A DNA stretch of 64,000 nucleotides from Paraburkholderia fynbosensis (GTDB lineage Bacteria; Pseudomonadota; Gammaproteobacteria; Burkholderiales; Burkholderiaceae): the NCBI RefSeq assembly GCF_902859935.1, contig NZ_CADIKI010000004.1:62001-126000 (forward strand), written 5' to 3'. This document shows, piece after piece, positions 41,321 through 50,738 of the stretch (positions are counted from its first letter, which is position 1; each line of letters opens with the position of its first letter). Position numbers and translations under genes: made by a program. A model generated the notes under the pieces. That model was not told the origin of the DNA. It did not search any database and saw nothing but the letters and a program-made list of their open reading frames with translations.

Positions 41321-43279
41321 TCAGTAGTAACCGCGTGGACGTAGCGGCTCGACGCCGCCGACGCTGCCCATATAGCTGTTCCACTGCTGCACGAGGCCGT
41401 CGATCACCGACGAATTCTGCGTCGACACGTCCTGCGTTTCGCCGCGATCCGAATTCATATCGAACAGTTGCCAGTGACCATCCACGGGACCGAGCGGCGG
41501 CTCGGTCCACAACGCTTTCCAGCGACCGTCGGCGCTGCGCAGATAACCGCGCCCGTACGCTTCGTCGCCGAAAGAGGCGGTGTGCACGGCGCTCGTGGCC
41601 TGATCGTTCAGCACCGGCAACAGCGACTGCCCGGTGATCGGATACACGTAGCGATTGTTGTAGACCACCTTGCCCTTGTTCTCATCGACGCCGGTGAGCG
41701 TGTTGATCAGCGCGGGTGCGGCTTGCGTCGGCGGGGAGATCTGCGCGAGCGCGAGGAACGTCGCCGTGTTGTCGGTGACGTGCGTGAAGTCGCGCAGCGT
41801 CGGCTTCTGCGAGGTCTGACCCGGCAAATGCACGATCAACGGCGTGGACACGCCGCCTTCGCCCGAATAGCCCTTGGTTTGCCGGAACGGCGTCGCGCTC
41901 ACTTCGGCCCAGCGCAAACCGTATTGCAGACGCTTGGCATTTTGCAGGCCGTTGTCAGTGCCGAGCGTCGAATAGATCGGCTCGGCGGCATTGGCGGTGT
42001 CGGTCGCGCTCGGGTCGGCGCCGGAGTCGATGGGCCAGCCTTCCGCGCCGTTGTCCGACTGGAACATGATGAACGTGTTGTCGTATTCGCCGATATCTTT
42101 CAGATGCTGGATCAGCAGGCCGATGTTGTGGTCAAGGTTCTCCACCATGCCCGCGTAGATTTCCATGTAGCGCGCCTGCGCTTTCTTCTCGGCGGGCGAG
42201 AGGCTGTCCCACGTCTTGTTCGCGGTGCCGGGGCCGTAGTCGGTGTAGCCTTGCGCGGCGCTATGCACGGCGCTCACGTACTTTGCGTTCACCGTGCCGT
42301 TGTTCGCGGTGGCGGGGCTCGCAACGAGCGTTTCCGATGCGCCACCGTACGGCACGAAGTCGTTCGGGATGATGCCGAGCGCTTTTTGCCGCGCAATGCG
42401 CGCATTGCGGATCACGTCATAACCGGCGTCGTATTTGCCGGCGTAGTTGTGCAGATAAGGCTCGGGCACCTGCAGCGGCCAGTGCGGCGAGGTGTAAGCG
42501 GCATACGCGAAGAACGGCTTGCCGTCGCCCTTGTTCGAATCGATGTAGGAGATCAGGCGCTGCGTGTAGAAATCGGTCGAGTAGAACACGGCGGGGCTGC
42601 CGCCGGTACCGCCCGGTTGACCCGGCTGGCCGGGCTGCACATACTGGCCGTCTTCCGTGTAGTTCTTCGAGCCCGCCGGTTCGTGCGCGAAGTGATTGGT
42701 CGCGGCGCCCCCGAGCAGCGCGTAGCTATGTTCAAAGCCCCATTGGTCCGGCGTCTGTCCGCCGCCCGTCGTGCTGCCGACGATGCCCGAGCCGATGTGC
42801 CACTTGCCCGCCATGTATGTGTGATAGCCGCCGTCCTTCAGCAATTGCGCGACCGACAACGCGCGGTCGTTCAGATATCCCTCATAGCCGGGCAGGCCTT
42901 TGCGTTCGTCGGTCGGCGCGCCCATCGTGCCTTCGCCAACCAGATGGTGATCGGTGCCGGAAATCAGCATCGAGCGCGTAATCGCGCAGACGGTGCCGGT
43001 GTGATGATTCGTGAGGATGCGGCCGGATTGCACCAGCGCGTCGAGGTTCGGCGTGTTGATTTCGCCGCCGAACGCGTGGATGTCGGAATAGCCGAGGTCG
43101 TCGGCCATGATGTACAGAATGTTGGGCCGCTTCTGCGCGACTACGGGCGCCGGTGCCGGCGTCGCGTTGGCGCTCGGCAGAGTGTCGTCGCCGCACGAGG
43201 CGAGCACGACGAGGCTGGCGACCGCTGCGCCGATGAGGCCGAGACGAAAAACGGAAGGATGCGATCTCTGTGTTGTCAT
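41321..43279 (-). CDS. Sulfatase (arylsulfatase family), predicted lipoprotein
   Basis: A 652-residue type I sulfatase. A lipoprotein signal ends at Cys29 (VVLASCGDD). Metal ligands are seen in RPNILYIMADDLGYSD near 51-66, and the active-site region is TGTVCAITRSMLISGTDHH, with Cys98 as the residue to be converted to formylglycine. The usual core is Cys-x-Pro-x-Arg; here Pro is replaced by Ile (CAITR). Further blocks KWHIGSG, AYTSPHWPLQVPEP and QSDNGAEGWP match arylsulfatases, including the late Asp-Asn pair. It is first in an operon with its maturase and a binding protein. It should free sulfate from sulfate esters in the periplasm or at the outer membrane. Confidence 0.9.
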   Translation of the reverse strand: MTTQRSHPSVFRLGLIGAAVASLVVLASCGDDTLPSANATPAPAPVVAQKRPNILYIMADDLGYSDIHAFGGEINTPNLDALVQSGRILTNHHTGTVCAITRSMLISGTDHHLVGEGTMGAPTDERKGLPGYEGYLNDRALSVAQLLKDGGYHTYMAGKWHIGSGIVGSTTGGGQTPDQWGFEHSYALLGGAATNHFAHEPAGSKNYTEDGQYVQPGQPGQPGGTGGSPAVFYSTDFYTQRLISYIDSNKGDGKPFFAYAAYTSPHWPLQVPEPYLHNYAGKYDAGYDVIRNARIARQKALGIIPNDFVPYGGASETLVASPATANNGTVNAKYVSAVHSAAQGYTDYGPGTANKTWDSLSPAEKKAQARYMEIYAGMVENLDHNIGLLIQHLKDIGEYDNTFIMFQSDNGAEGWPIDSGADPSATDTANAAEPIYSTLGTDNGLQNAKRLQYGLRWAEVSATPFRQTKGYSGEGGVSTPLIVHLPGQTSQKPTLRDFTHVTDNTATFLALAQISPPTQAAPALINTLTGVDENKGKVVYNNRYVYPITGQSLLPVLNDQATSAVHTASFGDEAYGRGYLRSADGRWKALWTEPPLGPVDGHWQLFDMNSDRGETQDVSTQNSSVIDGLVQQWNSYMGSVGGVEPLRPRGYY

Positions 43280-43392
43280 TGTTGTGCTGACCGGGTATGT
43301 CGGGTCGCCGATGTTAGCAATGACGTCGACAAGGCCAAAGATCGATTTCTGCGTTGCTATGAACGATTGCCGATATAGCTGTGGCAGCGTCG

Positions 43393-43935
43393 CTAGTTGC
43401 CCGGACCGAGTACGGGCCTGTCCGGATTCGCCTGGGTTCGATAGGGAAGTTGCGCGGCATGCGGGTCGACGATCGTGTTGTCGATCACGCGTTCGACGTC
43501 CGCTGTCTTCGCCAGCTCGGCGAGGAACGTGCGCTTGTCGAAGCCGGGCGCGACGCAGCCTTCCACGTAGATGAAGCGGCGTTGCAGCGTGAGCCAGAGT
43601 GTCGACTGTTCGCGCCAGTGCGTCGCATAGTTGATGTTGGCAAGACGCCGCTGCACGGCTTCGGCGATTTCCGCGTCGTACAGATAGGCGTTCGACAAAC
43701 GGCAGCGGCCCTCGATCCAGCAGCTATTGCCACGTTCGATCCGGTAATGGCTGTCGTCGAGCCATTCCTTTTCCGTTTCGAATGGACCGAGTGGTGTGGG
43801 GCACTCGCTGATTGCCCTGGAGATCTGCAAGAACGGGTCGTGGCCGCGATTCACGCGCGGTTGTTCCGCATGAGCTTGAGTCGCGGCCGTGCAGACCAGC
43901 AGACAGGCGAGGCGCAGTTCGATCAGGCGTGTCAT
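43393..43935 (-). CDS. Exported BON-like domain protein
   Basis: A 180-residue protein with a signal peptide (LACLLVCTAATQAHA). After a Cys-containing N-terminal part, residues about 90-165 (AEIAEAVQRRLANINY, LTLQRRFIYVEGCV, LAELAKTADVERVIDNTIVD) fit a BON domain, a fold thought to contact phospholipid membranes. Four Cys could form disulfides. It lies 113 bp downstream of the sulfatase start on the same strand, so it would be transcribed ahead of that operon. The role is unknown. Confidence 0.72.
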   Translation of the reverse strand: MTRLIELRLACLLVCTAATQAHAEQPRVNRGHDPFLQISRAISECPTPLGPFETEKEWLDDSHYRIERGNSCWIEGRCRLSNAYLYDAEIAEAVQRRLANINYATHWREQSTLWLTLQRRFIYVEGCVAPGFDKRTFLAELAKTADVERVIDNTIVDPHAAQLPYRTQANPDRPVLGPGN

Positions 43936-44046
43936 CTTTAACCCGCTCCAGGTGTTGGCCGCTCAACTGTAAGGAGTTGAACGGCAACCCTATTTTTACA
44001 CCTGATGCGGGCACGTGTTTGACGGACAACGGGGGACGACGCCCAC

Positions 44047-44478
44047 TCACGCGCCTGCGGAGGCCTCCAGTTCCGCCAGACGTTTGCGTAGCAGTCGATC
44101 CTCCTGGAAGCGGGTGGTTTCGTCCCGGATCACGGCGACGATGCCGCTCAGTTCGTTTTGCGGCGAATGCAGCAGCGCGACGGTGAAGGCGATCGACATT
44201 GACCGTCCGTTCTTATCCACCGCGGGGACACGCAGCACGTCATTGCCGTAACGGGTTTCACCCGTTGCCATGGTCTTGTGATAGCCGTCCCAATGGCGGC
44301 CGCGCAGGCGTTCAGGAATGATCAGGTCCAGTGACTGTCCGAGCGCCTCGCTTTGCGTAAAGCCGAACATGCGCTCAGCCGCTGGGTTCCAGAAAGTGAT
44401 GCGGCCGCCGGCATCGGAGATGATGATGGCGTCGCCGATTGCGTTGGCGAGTTGCTGGAAGTCGATGGCGGTTTGCAC
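44047..44478 (-). CDS. Small PAS-domain protein
   Basis: A 143-residue protein consisting of one PAS domain (ANAIGDAIIISDAGGRITFW, AAERMFGFTQSEALGQSLDL, GKSMSIAFTVALL-type core with PAC-like end) plus a short coiled C-terminus (FQEDRLLRKRLAELEASAGA). No kinase, cyclase or DNA-binding output is attached. The GTG start at 44478 is preferred because GGAGG lies six bases upstream; an ATG at 44502 adds eight residues. It follows the oxalate genes on the same strand after two hairpins, so co-transcription at a lower level is possible. It could sense redox or ligand and act on a partner. Confidence 0.82.
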   Translation of the reverse strand: MQTAIDFQQLANAIGDAIIISDAGGRITFWNPAAERMFGFTQSEALGQSLDLIIPERLRGRHWDGYHKTMATGETRYGNDVLRVPAVDKNGRSMSIAFTVALLHSPQNELSGIVAVIRDETTRFQEDRLLRKRLAELEASAGA

Positions 44479-44520
44479 GGCGGTCCTCCAAAGTGAATAC
44501 ACGGATTTGAAGTGGATGCA

Positions 44521-44568
44521 GCGCCCTCACGGGCGCCGCATTGGCATGCCAGAGCCCGAAGCGGGCTC
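44521..44568 (-). promoter_or_regulatory. Two hairpins after formyl-CoA transferase gene
   Basis: GCGCCC TCAC GGGCGC at 44521-44536 and GAGCCC GAAGC GGGCTC at 44552-44568 form two perfect 6-bp stems immediately downstream of the formyl-CoA transferase stop codon. No T-tract follows, so they more likely stabilise or attenuate the oxalate transcript than end it. Confidence 0.55.
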
Positions 44569-44579
44569 CGATGTCACCG

Positions 44580-45830
44580 TTAGACTGCCTTGATTTCGCG
44601 TAGGTTGAAAATGTCTTGCCGGCTGTAGCCCAAGCCCAACAGCACCTCTTCCGTATGCTCTCCGAGCAGCGGCGAGGCGGTCACTTCCGGCTTCATATCC
44701 GAGAACTTGATCGGGCTGCCGACGGTCAGATACGAGCCGCGTTTCTTGTGCGGTACTTCGACGATCGTGCCGCTCGCGCGCAATGACGGATCGTTAGCGA
44801 GTTCTTTCATCGTCAACACCGGTGCGCACGGAATGTCGAACTTGCGCAGGATATCGACCGCTTCGAACTTGGTCTTGTCGGCGAGCCACGCTTCGATCGT
44901 CTTGAAGATGTCGAAGATGTGCGGCTGACGCGCTTGCGCGGTCTTGTAGGACGGGTCATCGATCCACTCGGGTTTGCCGAGTGCCTTGCAGATCGGTTCC
45001 CACGCGTGGCCCTGGATCGTGAAGTAGATATAAGCGTTCGGGTCCGTTTCCCAGCCCTTGCACTTGAGCACCCATCCCGGCTGACCGCCGCCACCCGCAT
45101 TGCCGCCGCGCGGCACCACGTCGCCGAATTCGCCGTGCGGATACTGCGGGTATTCCTCGAGATAGCCGACCCGTTCCAGCCGTTGCTGGTCACGCAGTTT
45201 CACCCGGCACAGGTTCAGCACGCTGTCCTGCATCGACACGGCAACCTTCTGGCCTTTGCCGGTTTTATCCCGGCCGAGCAGCGCGGTCAGAATGCCGATC
45301 GCCAGATGCATACCGGTGTTGCTGTCGCCAAGCGCGGCGGCGCTGATGGTCGGCGGGCCGTCCCAGAAGCCGGTAGTGGAGGCCGCGCCGCCCGCGCACT
45401 GCGCGACGTTTTCATAGACCTTCAGGTCGTCGTAGTGATGGCCGTCGCTGAAGCCCTTCACCGAAGCGACGATCATCTTCGGATTGAGTTCGTTCAGGCG
45501 TTCCCACGAAAAGCCCATCCGGTCCAACGCGCCCGGGCCGAAATTCTCGACCAGAACGTCGGACTCACGAATCAGCTTTTCGAGCACTTCCTTACCTTCG
45601 GGCTTTTTCGTGTCAAGCGTCAGCGACTTCTTGTTGCTGTTGAGCATGGTGAAATACAGCGCGTCGGCATCGGGGATGTCGCGCAGCTGATTACGCGTCA
45701 CGTCGCCCGAACCGGGTCTTTCGACCTTAATGACGTCGGCGCCGAACCAGGCGAGCAACTGGGTGCACGCCGGACCTGCCTGAACGTGGGTGAAGTCGAT
45801 GATCTTGATGCCTTCTAGAGGTTTGGTCAT
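44580..45830 (-). CDS. frc: Formyl-CoA transferase (formyl-CoA:oxalate CoA-transferase)
   Basis: A 416-residue class III CoA-transferase that moves CoA from formyl-CoA to oxalate, giving oxalyl-CoA and formate. The N-terminus [18 protein letters not shown] contains Gln17; the catalytic Asp169 sits in LGDSNTGMH at the same number as in the Oxalobacter enzyme; the glycine loop GGGGQ lies at 246-250. Length matches the Oxalobacter and E. coli enzymes. The start has GGAG eight bases upstream. It is 25 bp downstream of the oxalyl-CoA decarboxylase gene and completes the oxalate cycle with it in the cytoplasm. Confidence 0.95.
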   Translation of the reverse strand: MTKPLEGIKIIDFTHVQAGPACTQLLAWFGADVIKVERPGSGDVTRNQLRDIPDADALYFTMLNSNKKSLTLDTKKPEGKEVLEKLIRESDVLVENFGPGALDRMGFSWERLNELNPKMIVASVKGFSDGHHYDDLKVYENVAQCAGGAASTTGFWDGPPTISAAALGDSNTGMHLAIGILTALLGRDKTGKGQKVAVSMQDSVLNLCRVKLRDQQRLERVGYLEEYPQYPHGEFGDVVPRGGNAGGGGQPGWVLKCKGWETDPNAYIYFTIQGHAWEPICKALGKPEWIDDPSYKTAQARQPHIFDIFKTIEAWLADKTKFEAVDILRKFDIPCAPVLTMKELANDPSLRASGTIVEVPHKKRGSYLTVGSPIKFSDMKPEVTASPLLGEHTEEVLLGLGYSRQDIFNLREIKAV

Positions 45831-45855
45831 GCCGATGGCTCCGTAGTTGCCCTGA

Positions 45856-47598
45856 TTACTTTTTTGTTGCCGCGCTTTGCGGATTCAGATTGGTCAGGCG
45901 GCCGCTCTCGGTGCCCGCCGCTTCATCGATGACGGCATTGATCAGGCTCGGTTTGCCTGATGCGATCGCTTCGAGCAGCGCCTTCGTCAGTTCTTCCGGT
46001 GTGCTCGCGTGATAACCGATGCCGCCGAACGCCTCGATCATCTTGTCGTAACGCGCACCCTTCACGAAGACGGTCGGTGCGACGTCCTTGCCGCCGGTCG
46101 GGTTCACGTCGGTGCCGCGATACACGCCGTTGTTGTTGAATACGATCGTGCAGATGGGCAGCTCGTAACGGCAGATCGTTTCGAGTTCCATCCCGCTGAA
46201 ACCGAACGCGCTGTCGCCTTCGATCGCGACAACCGGTTTGCCGGTCGTGACCGCCGCGCCGATGGAGAAGCCCATGCCGATACCCATGATTCCCCACGTG
46301 CCCGAATCGAAGCGTTTGCGCGGCTCGTACATGTCGATAATGCTGCGCGCGTAGTCGAGCGTATTCGCGCCTTCGTTGACGACATTGATGTCCGGACGCG
46401 TCTTCAGCACATCGCGAATCGCACGCAATGCGCTGTGGAAGTTCATCGGCGACGGGTTCTTGTCGAGCGTCTCCGCCATCTTGGCGAGATTCTTGTTCTT
46501 GCGCTCGGCGATCGCGCCGAGCCACTCGGCGCCCGGTTTGCGGAAGCTGGCATCGATGCCGGCGCGCAGTGCCGCCACGCATGAACCGATATCGCCGATG
46601 ACCGGCGCGGCAATCGCGACGTTGCTGTCGATTTCGGTCGGCGAGATATCGACCTGGATGAATCGCTTCGGCTGCGCGCCCCACGTTTTGCCTTTGCCGT
46701 GCGAAAGCAGCCAATTCAGACGCGCGCCGATCAGCACGACCACGTCGGCTTCCTGCAGCACGAACGAGCGCGCCGCCGACGCCGATTGTTCATGCGTATC
46801 GGGCAACAGGCCCTTGGCCATCGACATCGGCAGATAGGGAATGCCGCTTTGCTCGACGAAACCGCGGATCTCCGCGTCGGCCTGCGCGTACGCCGCGCCT
46901 TTGCCGAGCAGGATCAGCGGACGTTTGGCGCTCTTGAGCACCTCGATCGCACGCTTGACGGAGTCCGGCGCCGGCAACTGGCGCGGCGCAGCGTCGACGA
47001 CTTTCACGAGCGACTGCTGCGCCTTCACGGCATCGAGCGTTTGCGAGAGCAGTTTGGCGGGCAAGTCCAGATAGACGCCACCGGGGCGGCCCGACACGGC
47101 AGCGCGAATCGCACGCGCCACGCCGATGCCGATGTCCTCCGCATGCAGCACGCGATACGCGGCCTTGGCATATGGCCTGGCCGCATTCAGCTGATCCATT
47201 TCCTCGTAATCGCCTTGCTGCAGATCGACGATTTCGCGTTCGCTCGAACCGCTGATCAGAATCATCGGGAAGCAGTTGGTGGTCGCATTGGCGAGCGCCG
47301 TCAGGCCGTTCAGAAAGCCCGGTGCCGACACGGTCAGGCAGATGCCCGGCTTCTGCGTGATGTAACCCGAAATGGCGGCCGCGTTGCCTGCGTGCTGTTC
47401 ATGGCGAAAGCCGATGAAACGCATTCCTTCAGCTTGTGCCAGTCGGGCCAGGTCGGTAATGGGAATGCCGACCAGACCAAAAATGGTATCGATGTCGTTC
47501 AGCTTCAGCGCATCGATGACGAGATGGAATCCGTCGGTCGTTTCGGTCGCCTGTTGTTTCAACGTGTCCTCTGTTGTGGACTGGTCGGCTTCTGCCAT
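45856..47598 (-). CDS. oxc: Oxalyl-CoA decarboxylase
   Basis: A 580-residue thiamine diphosphate enzyme that splits oxalyl-CoA into formyl-CoA and carbon dioxide, consuming a proton. The N-terminal domain has the conserved Glu in [13 protein letters not shown]; the C-terminal domain has the cofactor- and metal-binding motif [20 protein letters not shown] ending with Asn in NNNG. Overall similarity to acetolactate synthase-like enzymes is clear, and the pairing with formyl-CoA transferase makes the specific call. AGGAGA precedes the start. It is the middle gene of the oxalate operon, 64 bp after the antiporter gene. Confidence 0.95.
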   Translation of the reverse strand: MAEADQSTTEDTLKQQATETTDGFHLVIDALKLNDIDTIFGLVGIPITDLARLAQAEGMRFIGFRHEQHAGNAAAISGYITQKPGICLTVSAPGFLNGLTALANATTNCFPMILISGSSEREIVDLQQGDYEEMDQLNAARPYAKAAYRVLHAEDIGIGVARAIRAAVSGRPGGVYLDLPAKLLSQTLDAVKAQQSLVKVVDAAPRQLPAPDSVKRAIEVLKSAKRPLILLGKGAAYAQADAEIRGFVEQSGIPYLPMSMAKGLLPDTHEQSASAARSFVLQEADVVVLIGARLNWLLSHGKGKTWGAQPKRFIQVDISPTEIDSNVAIAAPVIGDIGSCVAALRAGIDASFRKPGAEWLGAIAERKNKNLAKMAETLDKNPSPMNFHSALRAIRDVLKTRPDINVVNEGANTLDYARSIIDMYEPRKRFDSGTWGIMGIGMGFSIGAAVTTGKPVVAIEGDSAFGFSGMELETICRYELPICTIVFNNNGVYRGTDVNPTGGKDVAPTVFVKGARYDKMIEAFGGIGYHASTPEELTKALLEAIASGKPSLINAVIDEAAGTESGRLTNLNPQSAATKK

Positions 47599-47662
47599 GA
47601 CATCTCTCCTTGTTGGCGGGGCATTGTGTGGTGGGTCGTGAGCGGCGCGCTCACACGAACGT

Positions 47663-48994
47663 TTATTCGGATGAGCCGCTGGACCACGGCTGCAGCCTTG
47701 GTTCGGGCACGGCTACGCCGGCGCGCGCGCCCGAGTTTTCGATCCAGCGCTTTCTCATGGGGGCAAGGATGAACTTCGCGGAGACGGCGGCGGCGATCGA
47801 GATCACCGCTGCCGAGATGAACACCGTGTTCCATCCGCCGTTGGCCGACAGCAGCGAGGCGATCGGCACCAGCATCGCGGCCGTACCCTTCGCGGTATAC
47901 AGCGTGCCCGCATTCGCAGCGGCGTGTTTGCTGCCGAACGTGTCCGCGCAAGTCGCGGGGAAGATCGAGAAGATCTCGCCCCAGCAGAGGAAGACAGCGG
48001 CTGCGAAGAACATGAACGCATACGGGTTGTGGCCGAACTGCATCAGCCCCAGCAGCGCGACACCTTCACCGAGGAAGATCATGAACATCGTGTTTTCGCG
48101 GCCGATGCGGTCTGAGAGAAAGCCGCAGAGGGGACGGGTGAAGCCGTTGCACAGGTTGTCGATCGACAGCGTCATCGTGAGGAGCGGCAGCGTGATGCCG
48201 ATCAAACTCACGGGCAGCTTGGCAAAACCATATTCCTTCGCGATGGGCCCGAGTTGCGCCGTCGCGATGATGCCGCCGGCTGCCACGAATACGAACATGA
48301 AATACAGCACCCAGAAGAGCGGCGAGCGGATCATCTGGCCGGAGGTGTAGTCGATCTTGCTGGCAACGATACGTTTGGCCGGGATCGCATTGGCGGGCGG
48401 CTTCGGCCGTACCATCAGGGTGGCGAGCAGCAGGATGAAGACACCCTGGAAAATGCCGAAGAACATGAACGCGTGCTCGTAGCCCGAACGCTGGATCATG
48501 TTGGCAATCGGTATCACCGTGACGGCCGCGCCGGCGCCGAAACCCGCTGCGGTTAACCCGGCTGCGAGACCGCGTTTGTCCGGAAACCATTTGAGCGCCA
48601 TGCCGACGCAGGTGCCATACACGCAGCCCGCACCAATGCCGGCGATGACCGCTGCGACGTACAGCTCGGCGAGACTGGTCGCATGTGCGTTGATGATCCA
48701 GCCGAGCGCTGCGCACAATGCGCCGCCGCTCACCACCGGGCGCGGCCCGAACTTGTCGACGAGCCAGCCCTCGACGGGCACGAGCCAGGTTTCGGTGACG
48801 ATGAAGATCGTGAAGGCGGTCTGGATCGCCGCCTGGCCCCAATGGTGAGCGTTGTCCATCGGTACGACGAACAGCGTCCACGCATACTGCAGATTCGCCA
48901 CCAGGCCCATGCACATGATGCCGATGCCTAGTTGCACCCACCGGTGCTGCCAGAATGGTGCGCGGCCGCCTTCCGATACGTTGGGATGTCCCAT
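47663..48994 (-). CDS. oxlT: MFS oxalate/formate antiporter, OxlT-like
   Basis: A 443-residue inner-membrane transporter with twelve hydrophobic segments. It begins with [20 protein letters not shown], includes [18 protein letters not shown] in the loop after TM2 and [19 protein letters not shown] around TM4-5, all as in the OxlT family of the major facilitator superfamily. It should exchange external oxalate for internal formate, which with the decarboxylase drives a proton gradient. The start at 48994 follows AGGAGACGGAGAC; the frame extends to 49141 without support. It is the first gene of the operon. Confidence 0.9.
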   Translation of the reverse strand: MGHPNVSEGGRAPFWQHRWVQLGIGIMCMGLVANLQYAWTLFVVPMDNAHHWGQAAIQTAFTIFIVTETWLVPVEGWLVDKFGPRPVVSGGALCAALGWIINAHATSLAELYVAAVIAGIGAGCVYGTCVGMALKWFPDKRGLAAGLTAAGFGAGAAVTVIPIANMIQRSGYEHAFMFFGIFQGVFILLLATLMVRPKPPANAIPAKRIVASKIDYTSGQMIRSPLFWVLYFMFVFVAAGGIIATAQLGPIAKEYGFAKLPVSLIGITLPLLTMTLSIDNLCNGFTRPLCGFLSDRIGRENTMFMIFLGEGVALLGLMQFGHNPYAFMFFAAAVFLCWGEIFSIFPATCADTFGSKHAAANAGTLYTAKGTAAMLVPIASLLSANGGWNTVFISAAVISIAAAVSAKFILAPMRKRWIENSGARAGVAVPEPRLQPWSSGSSE

Positions 48995-49235
48995 GTCTCC
49001 GTCTCCTGTTCTGCCGCGCTCGAATGGCGCGTTGAACTTACGTGATCGAATCGCTTCGTCGCCGTTTGGCTGCGGGCGATGAAAGCGCCAATGGTCGGCC
49101 AGAAGCACTGCACTCGCGAAAACCCTTACTCGCCCACGCACAAGAGTTCAGAGAACGCTATTGCACGTGCAACGTGTGTGAGGGGATGCTGCGCGTGAAC
49201 GGCAATAAACAAAAGTTAAAACATTTTATGGTTTG

Positions 49236-49253
49236 TATTAGGCATCCCTAATA
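49236..49253. promoter_or_regulatory. Perfect 18-bp palindrome, candidate operator of the oxalate operon
   Basis: TATTAGG CATC CCTAATA has two 7-bp arms that match exactly, within an AT-rich tract about 240 bp upstream of the antiporter start. The form suits a LysR- or GntR-type dimer. No matching copy is noticed near the other genes of the window. Confidence 0.5.
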
Positions 49254-49546
49254 TGAGGGTCTACCCTTTGGCCCCCGGAGGAAGTGCGGAACGCGACTTT
49301 TTCGCCGAGAGCGGGTTTCCCCGGAGGTTAGCTCACCGCGCGTTTCTTGCGCGCGAAGCTGACGAACCCGGTTCGTTCGGCGGGTAGCCGCTGTGAAGAT
49401 TAAGCGGCTCGAAAAGCATGCAGGACGGGGTTTTCGCTGCGCATGAGGTCGTTGGATTTCCTGCGAGACCGCGCATGCGGGAGGTAAATAACTGGGTCTC
49501 CGCCGCTTGACGCCGCCGCACCGGCGGCCCCATATATAAACAAAAC

Positions 49547-49583
49547 ACTATCGTTTATCGAAAAAACTTTAACTATTGTTTAT
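49547..49583. promoter_or_regulatory. Direct repeat ACTATYGTTTAT, candidate activator site
   Basis: ACTATCGTTTAT at 49547-49558 and ACTATTGTTTAT at 49572-49583 are 12-bp direct repeats 25 bp apart, about 60 bp upstream of the small gene at 49635. The spacing is a little over two helical turns, so both face roughly the same side of the DNA. Confidence 0.45.
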
Positions 49584-49634
49584 TCATGGGCGCTTCTATT
49601 CTGAGTCAATGTCACTTGCCGGAAGGAGACGACC

Positions 49635-50024
49635 ATGAACCCAGCTCAATTGCATGCTCGCGACAGCGAGCACGATGCGCAAGTCCAGGCGCAACTGTGT
49701 GCCTATAACGCCGCTTTCGACGAACTCGGCCTGCGCTTCCGTTGGGATGAGCGCACGCTGACGACGCTGGCCATGATCGATGGCGAACAGGAGCAGATTG
49801 CCGCGTACATCGAAGCGCAGCATCCGCACTTGCTGAAAGCCTATAGCGCCGAATTTCTGAGCCGTGCCATTCTCGAGAAGAAACACGCCCGCTATCCGGC
49901 GCGCTTGCAGATACGGGTCGATGGTGCGACGCGTGCGAGCCACGTGATGCGTCAATCACAGATGAGCCGCGGGTCCGAACGCCTGTCGTACGAAGCGGAG
50001 TTGCCGGCGCTGGCGGGCGCGTAG
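49635..50024 (+). CDS. Hypothetical protein, helical
   Basis: A 129-residue soluble protein, mainly helical: VQAQLCAYNAAFDELGLRFR, then DGEQEQIAAYIEAQHPHLLK and SAEFLSRAILEKKHARY. It has no known motif. A strong ribosome binding site (GGAAGGAG) precedes the start. The DNA just upstream carries direct repeats in an AT-rich tract. It sits between the oxalate operon and a two-component system and may belong to either regulon. I assign no function. Confidence 0.7.
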   Translation: MNPAQLHARDSEHDAQVQAQLCAYNAAFDELGLRFRWDERTLTTLAMIDGEQEQIAAYIEAQHPHLLKAYSAEFLSRAILEKKHARYPARLQIRVDGATRASHVMRQSQMSRGSERLSYEAELPALAGA

Positions 50025-50090
50025 ACGGCGGCGCGCGGCATGAGGGCGCCGGCTGCGGGACGGCTACGCGCCGTTCAGCGCTTTAGCGCC

Positions 50091-50738
50091 TCACCGCTGC
50101 GTGCGCCGATTCTCCACCGCGAACTTGATCAGTTCCGCCTGACCTTCGATATCGAGCTTGCGCTTCAGATTCAGCCGGTGCGTCTCCACCGTCCGCACGG
50201 ACAGATCGTTGCGCTGGGCGATCTGCTTGCTCGATAGGCCCTCGGCCAACGCATCGAGAATGTCGCGCTCGCGCGGCGTGAGACGTTCGACGGGCGATTG
50301 CGTCGCCGTCGCCTGGATCAGCCGCGCGCCGAGCCCCGCGCTGAAAAACGTCTTGCCGTCGAGCACCGCGCCGATCGCCTGAATGATTTCAGTGGCGGGC
50401 GAGTCCTTGAGCACGTAGCCGCTCGCGCCCGCGCGAACCGCCTGGGTCACGTATTCGAGATTGTCGTGCATCGACAGCATCAGCACGCGAATCGCCGGAA
50501 AGCGCTCATGAAAGAGCCCCGCCAGCGCGATGCCGTTCATCCCGTTCATGCCGACGTCCATCAGCACCAGATGTGGCGTCTCGCTCGCGGCGAGTGTTAG
50601 CGCCTCCTGCGCGTTGCCCGCTTCGCCGACCACTTTGAAGTGGCGCACCGCTTCGAGACGCGCGCGCAGCCCGTCGCGCACGAGCGGGTGATCGTCGACG
50701 AGAAGCAGGCGCGCGATGGCGAAAGAGGTGTCGTTCAT
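50091..50738 (-). CDS. NarL/LuxR-family response regulator
   Basis: A 215-residue regulator. The receiver domain has the acidic pair in LLLVDDHPLVRDGL, phospho-acceptor Asp61 in VLMDVGMNGMNG, and the switch Lys in YVLKDSPA. The C-terminal LuxR helix-turn-helix is RERDILDALAEGLSSKQIAQ then RTVETHRLNLKRKL. The start overlaps the kinase stop by four bases (ATGA), so they are a coupled pair. The likely target is the divergent DUF3311-symporter operon, whose upstream region carries TACGTA repeats of the type such regulators bind. This resembles the MctR arrangement described in rhizobia. Confidence 0.92.
   Translation of the reverse strand: MNDTSFAIARLLLVDDHPLVRDGLRARLEAVRHFKVVGEAGNAQEALTLAASETPHLVLMDVGMNGMNGIALAGLFHERFPAIRVLMLSMHDNLEYVTQAVRAGASGYVLKDSPATEIIQAIGAVLDGKTFFSAGLGARLIQATATQSPVERLTPRERDILDALAEGLSSKQIAQRNDLSVRTVETHRLNLKRKLDIEGQAELIKFAVENRRTQR

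Larger units (their letters stand above)
48995..49634. other. Long divergent regulatory region of the oxalate operon
   Basis: 640 bp without a supported gene. It contains an AT-rich block at 49195-49255 with a perfect palindrome, a GC-rich middle part, and a second AT-rich block at 49530-49590 with direct repeats. No regulator gene is adjacent, so the oxalate operon must be controlled from elsewhere. Confidence 0.45.

Noticed and set aside
42010..43378. Long plus-strand frame opposite the sulfatase
   Set aside because: Shadow frame with Arg/Val-rich composition and no motif; the sulfatase frame has signal, metal and active-site motifs.
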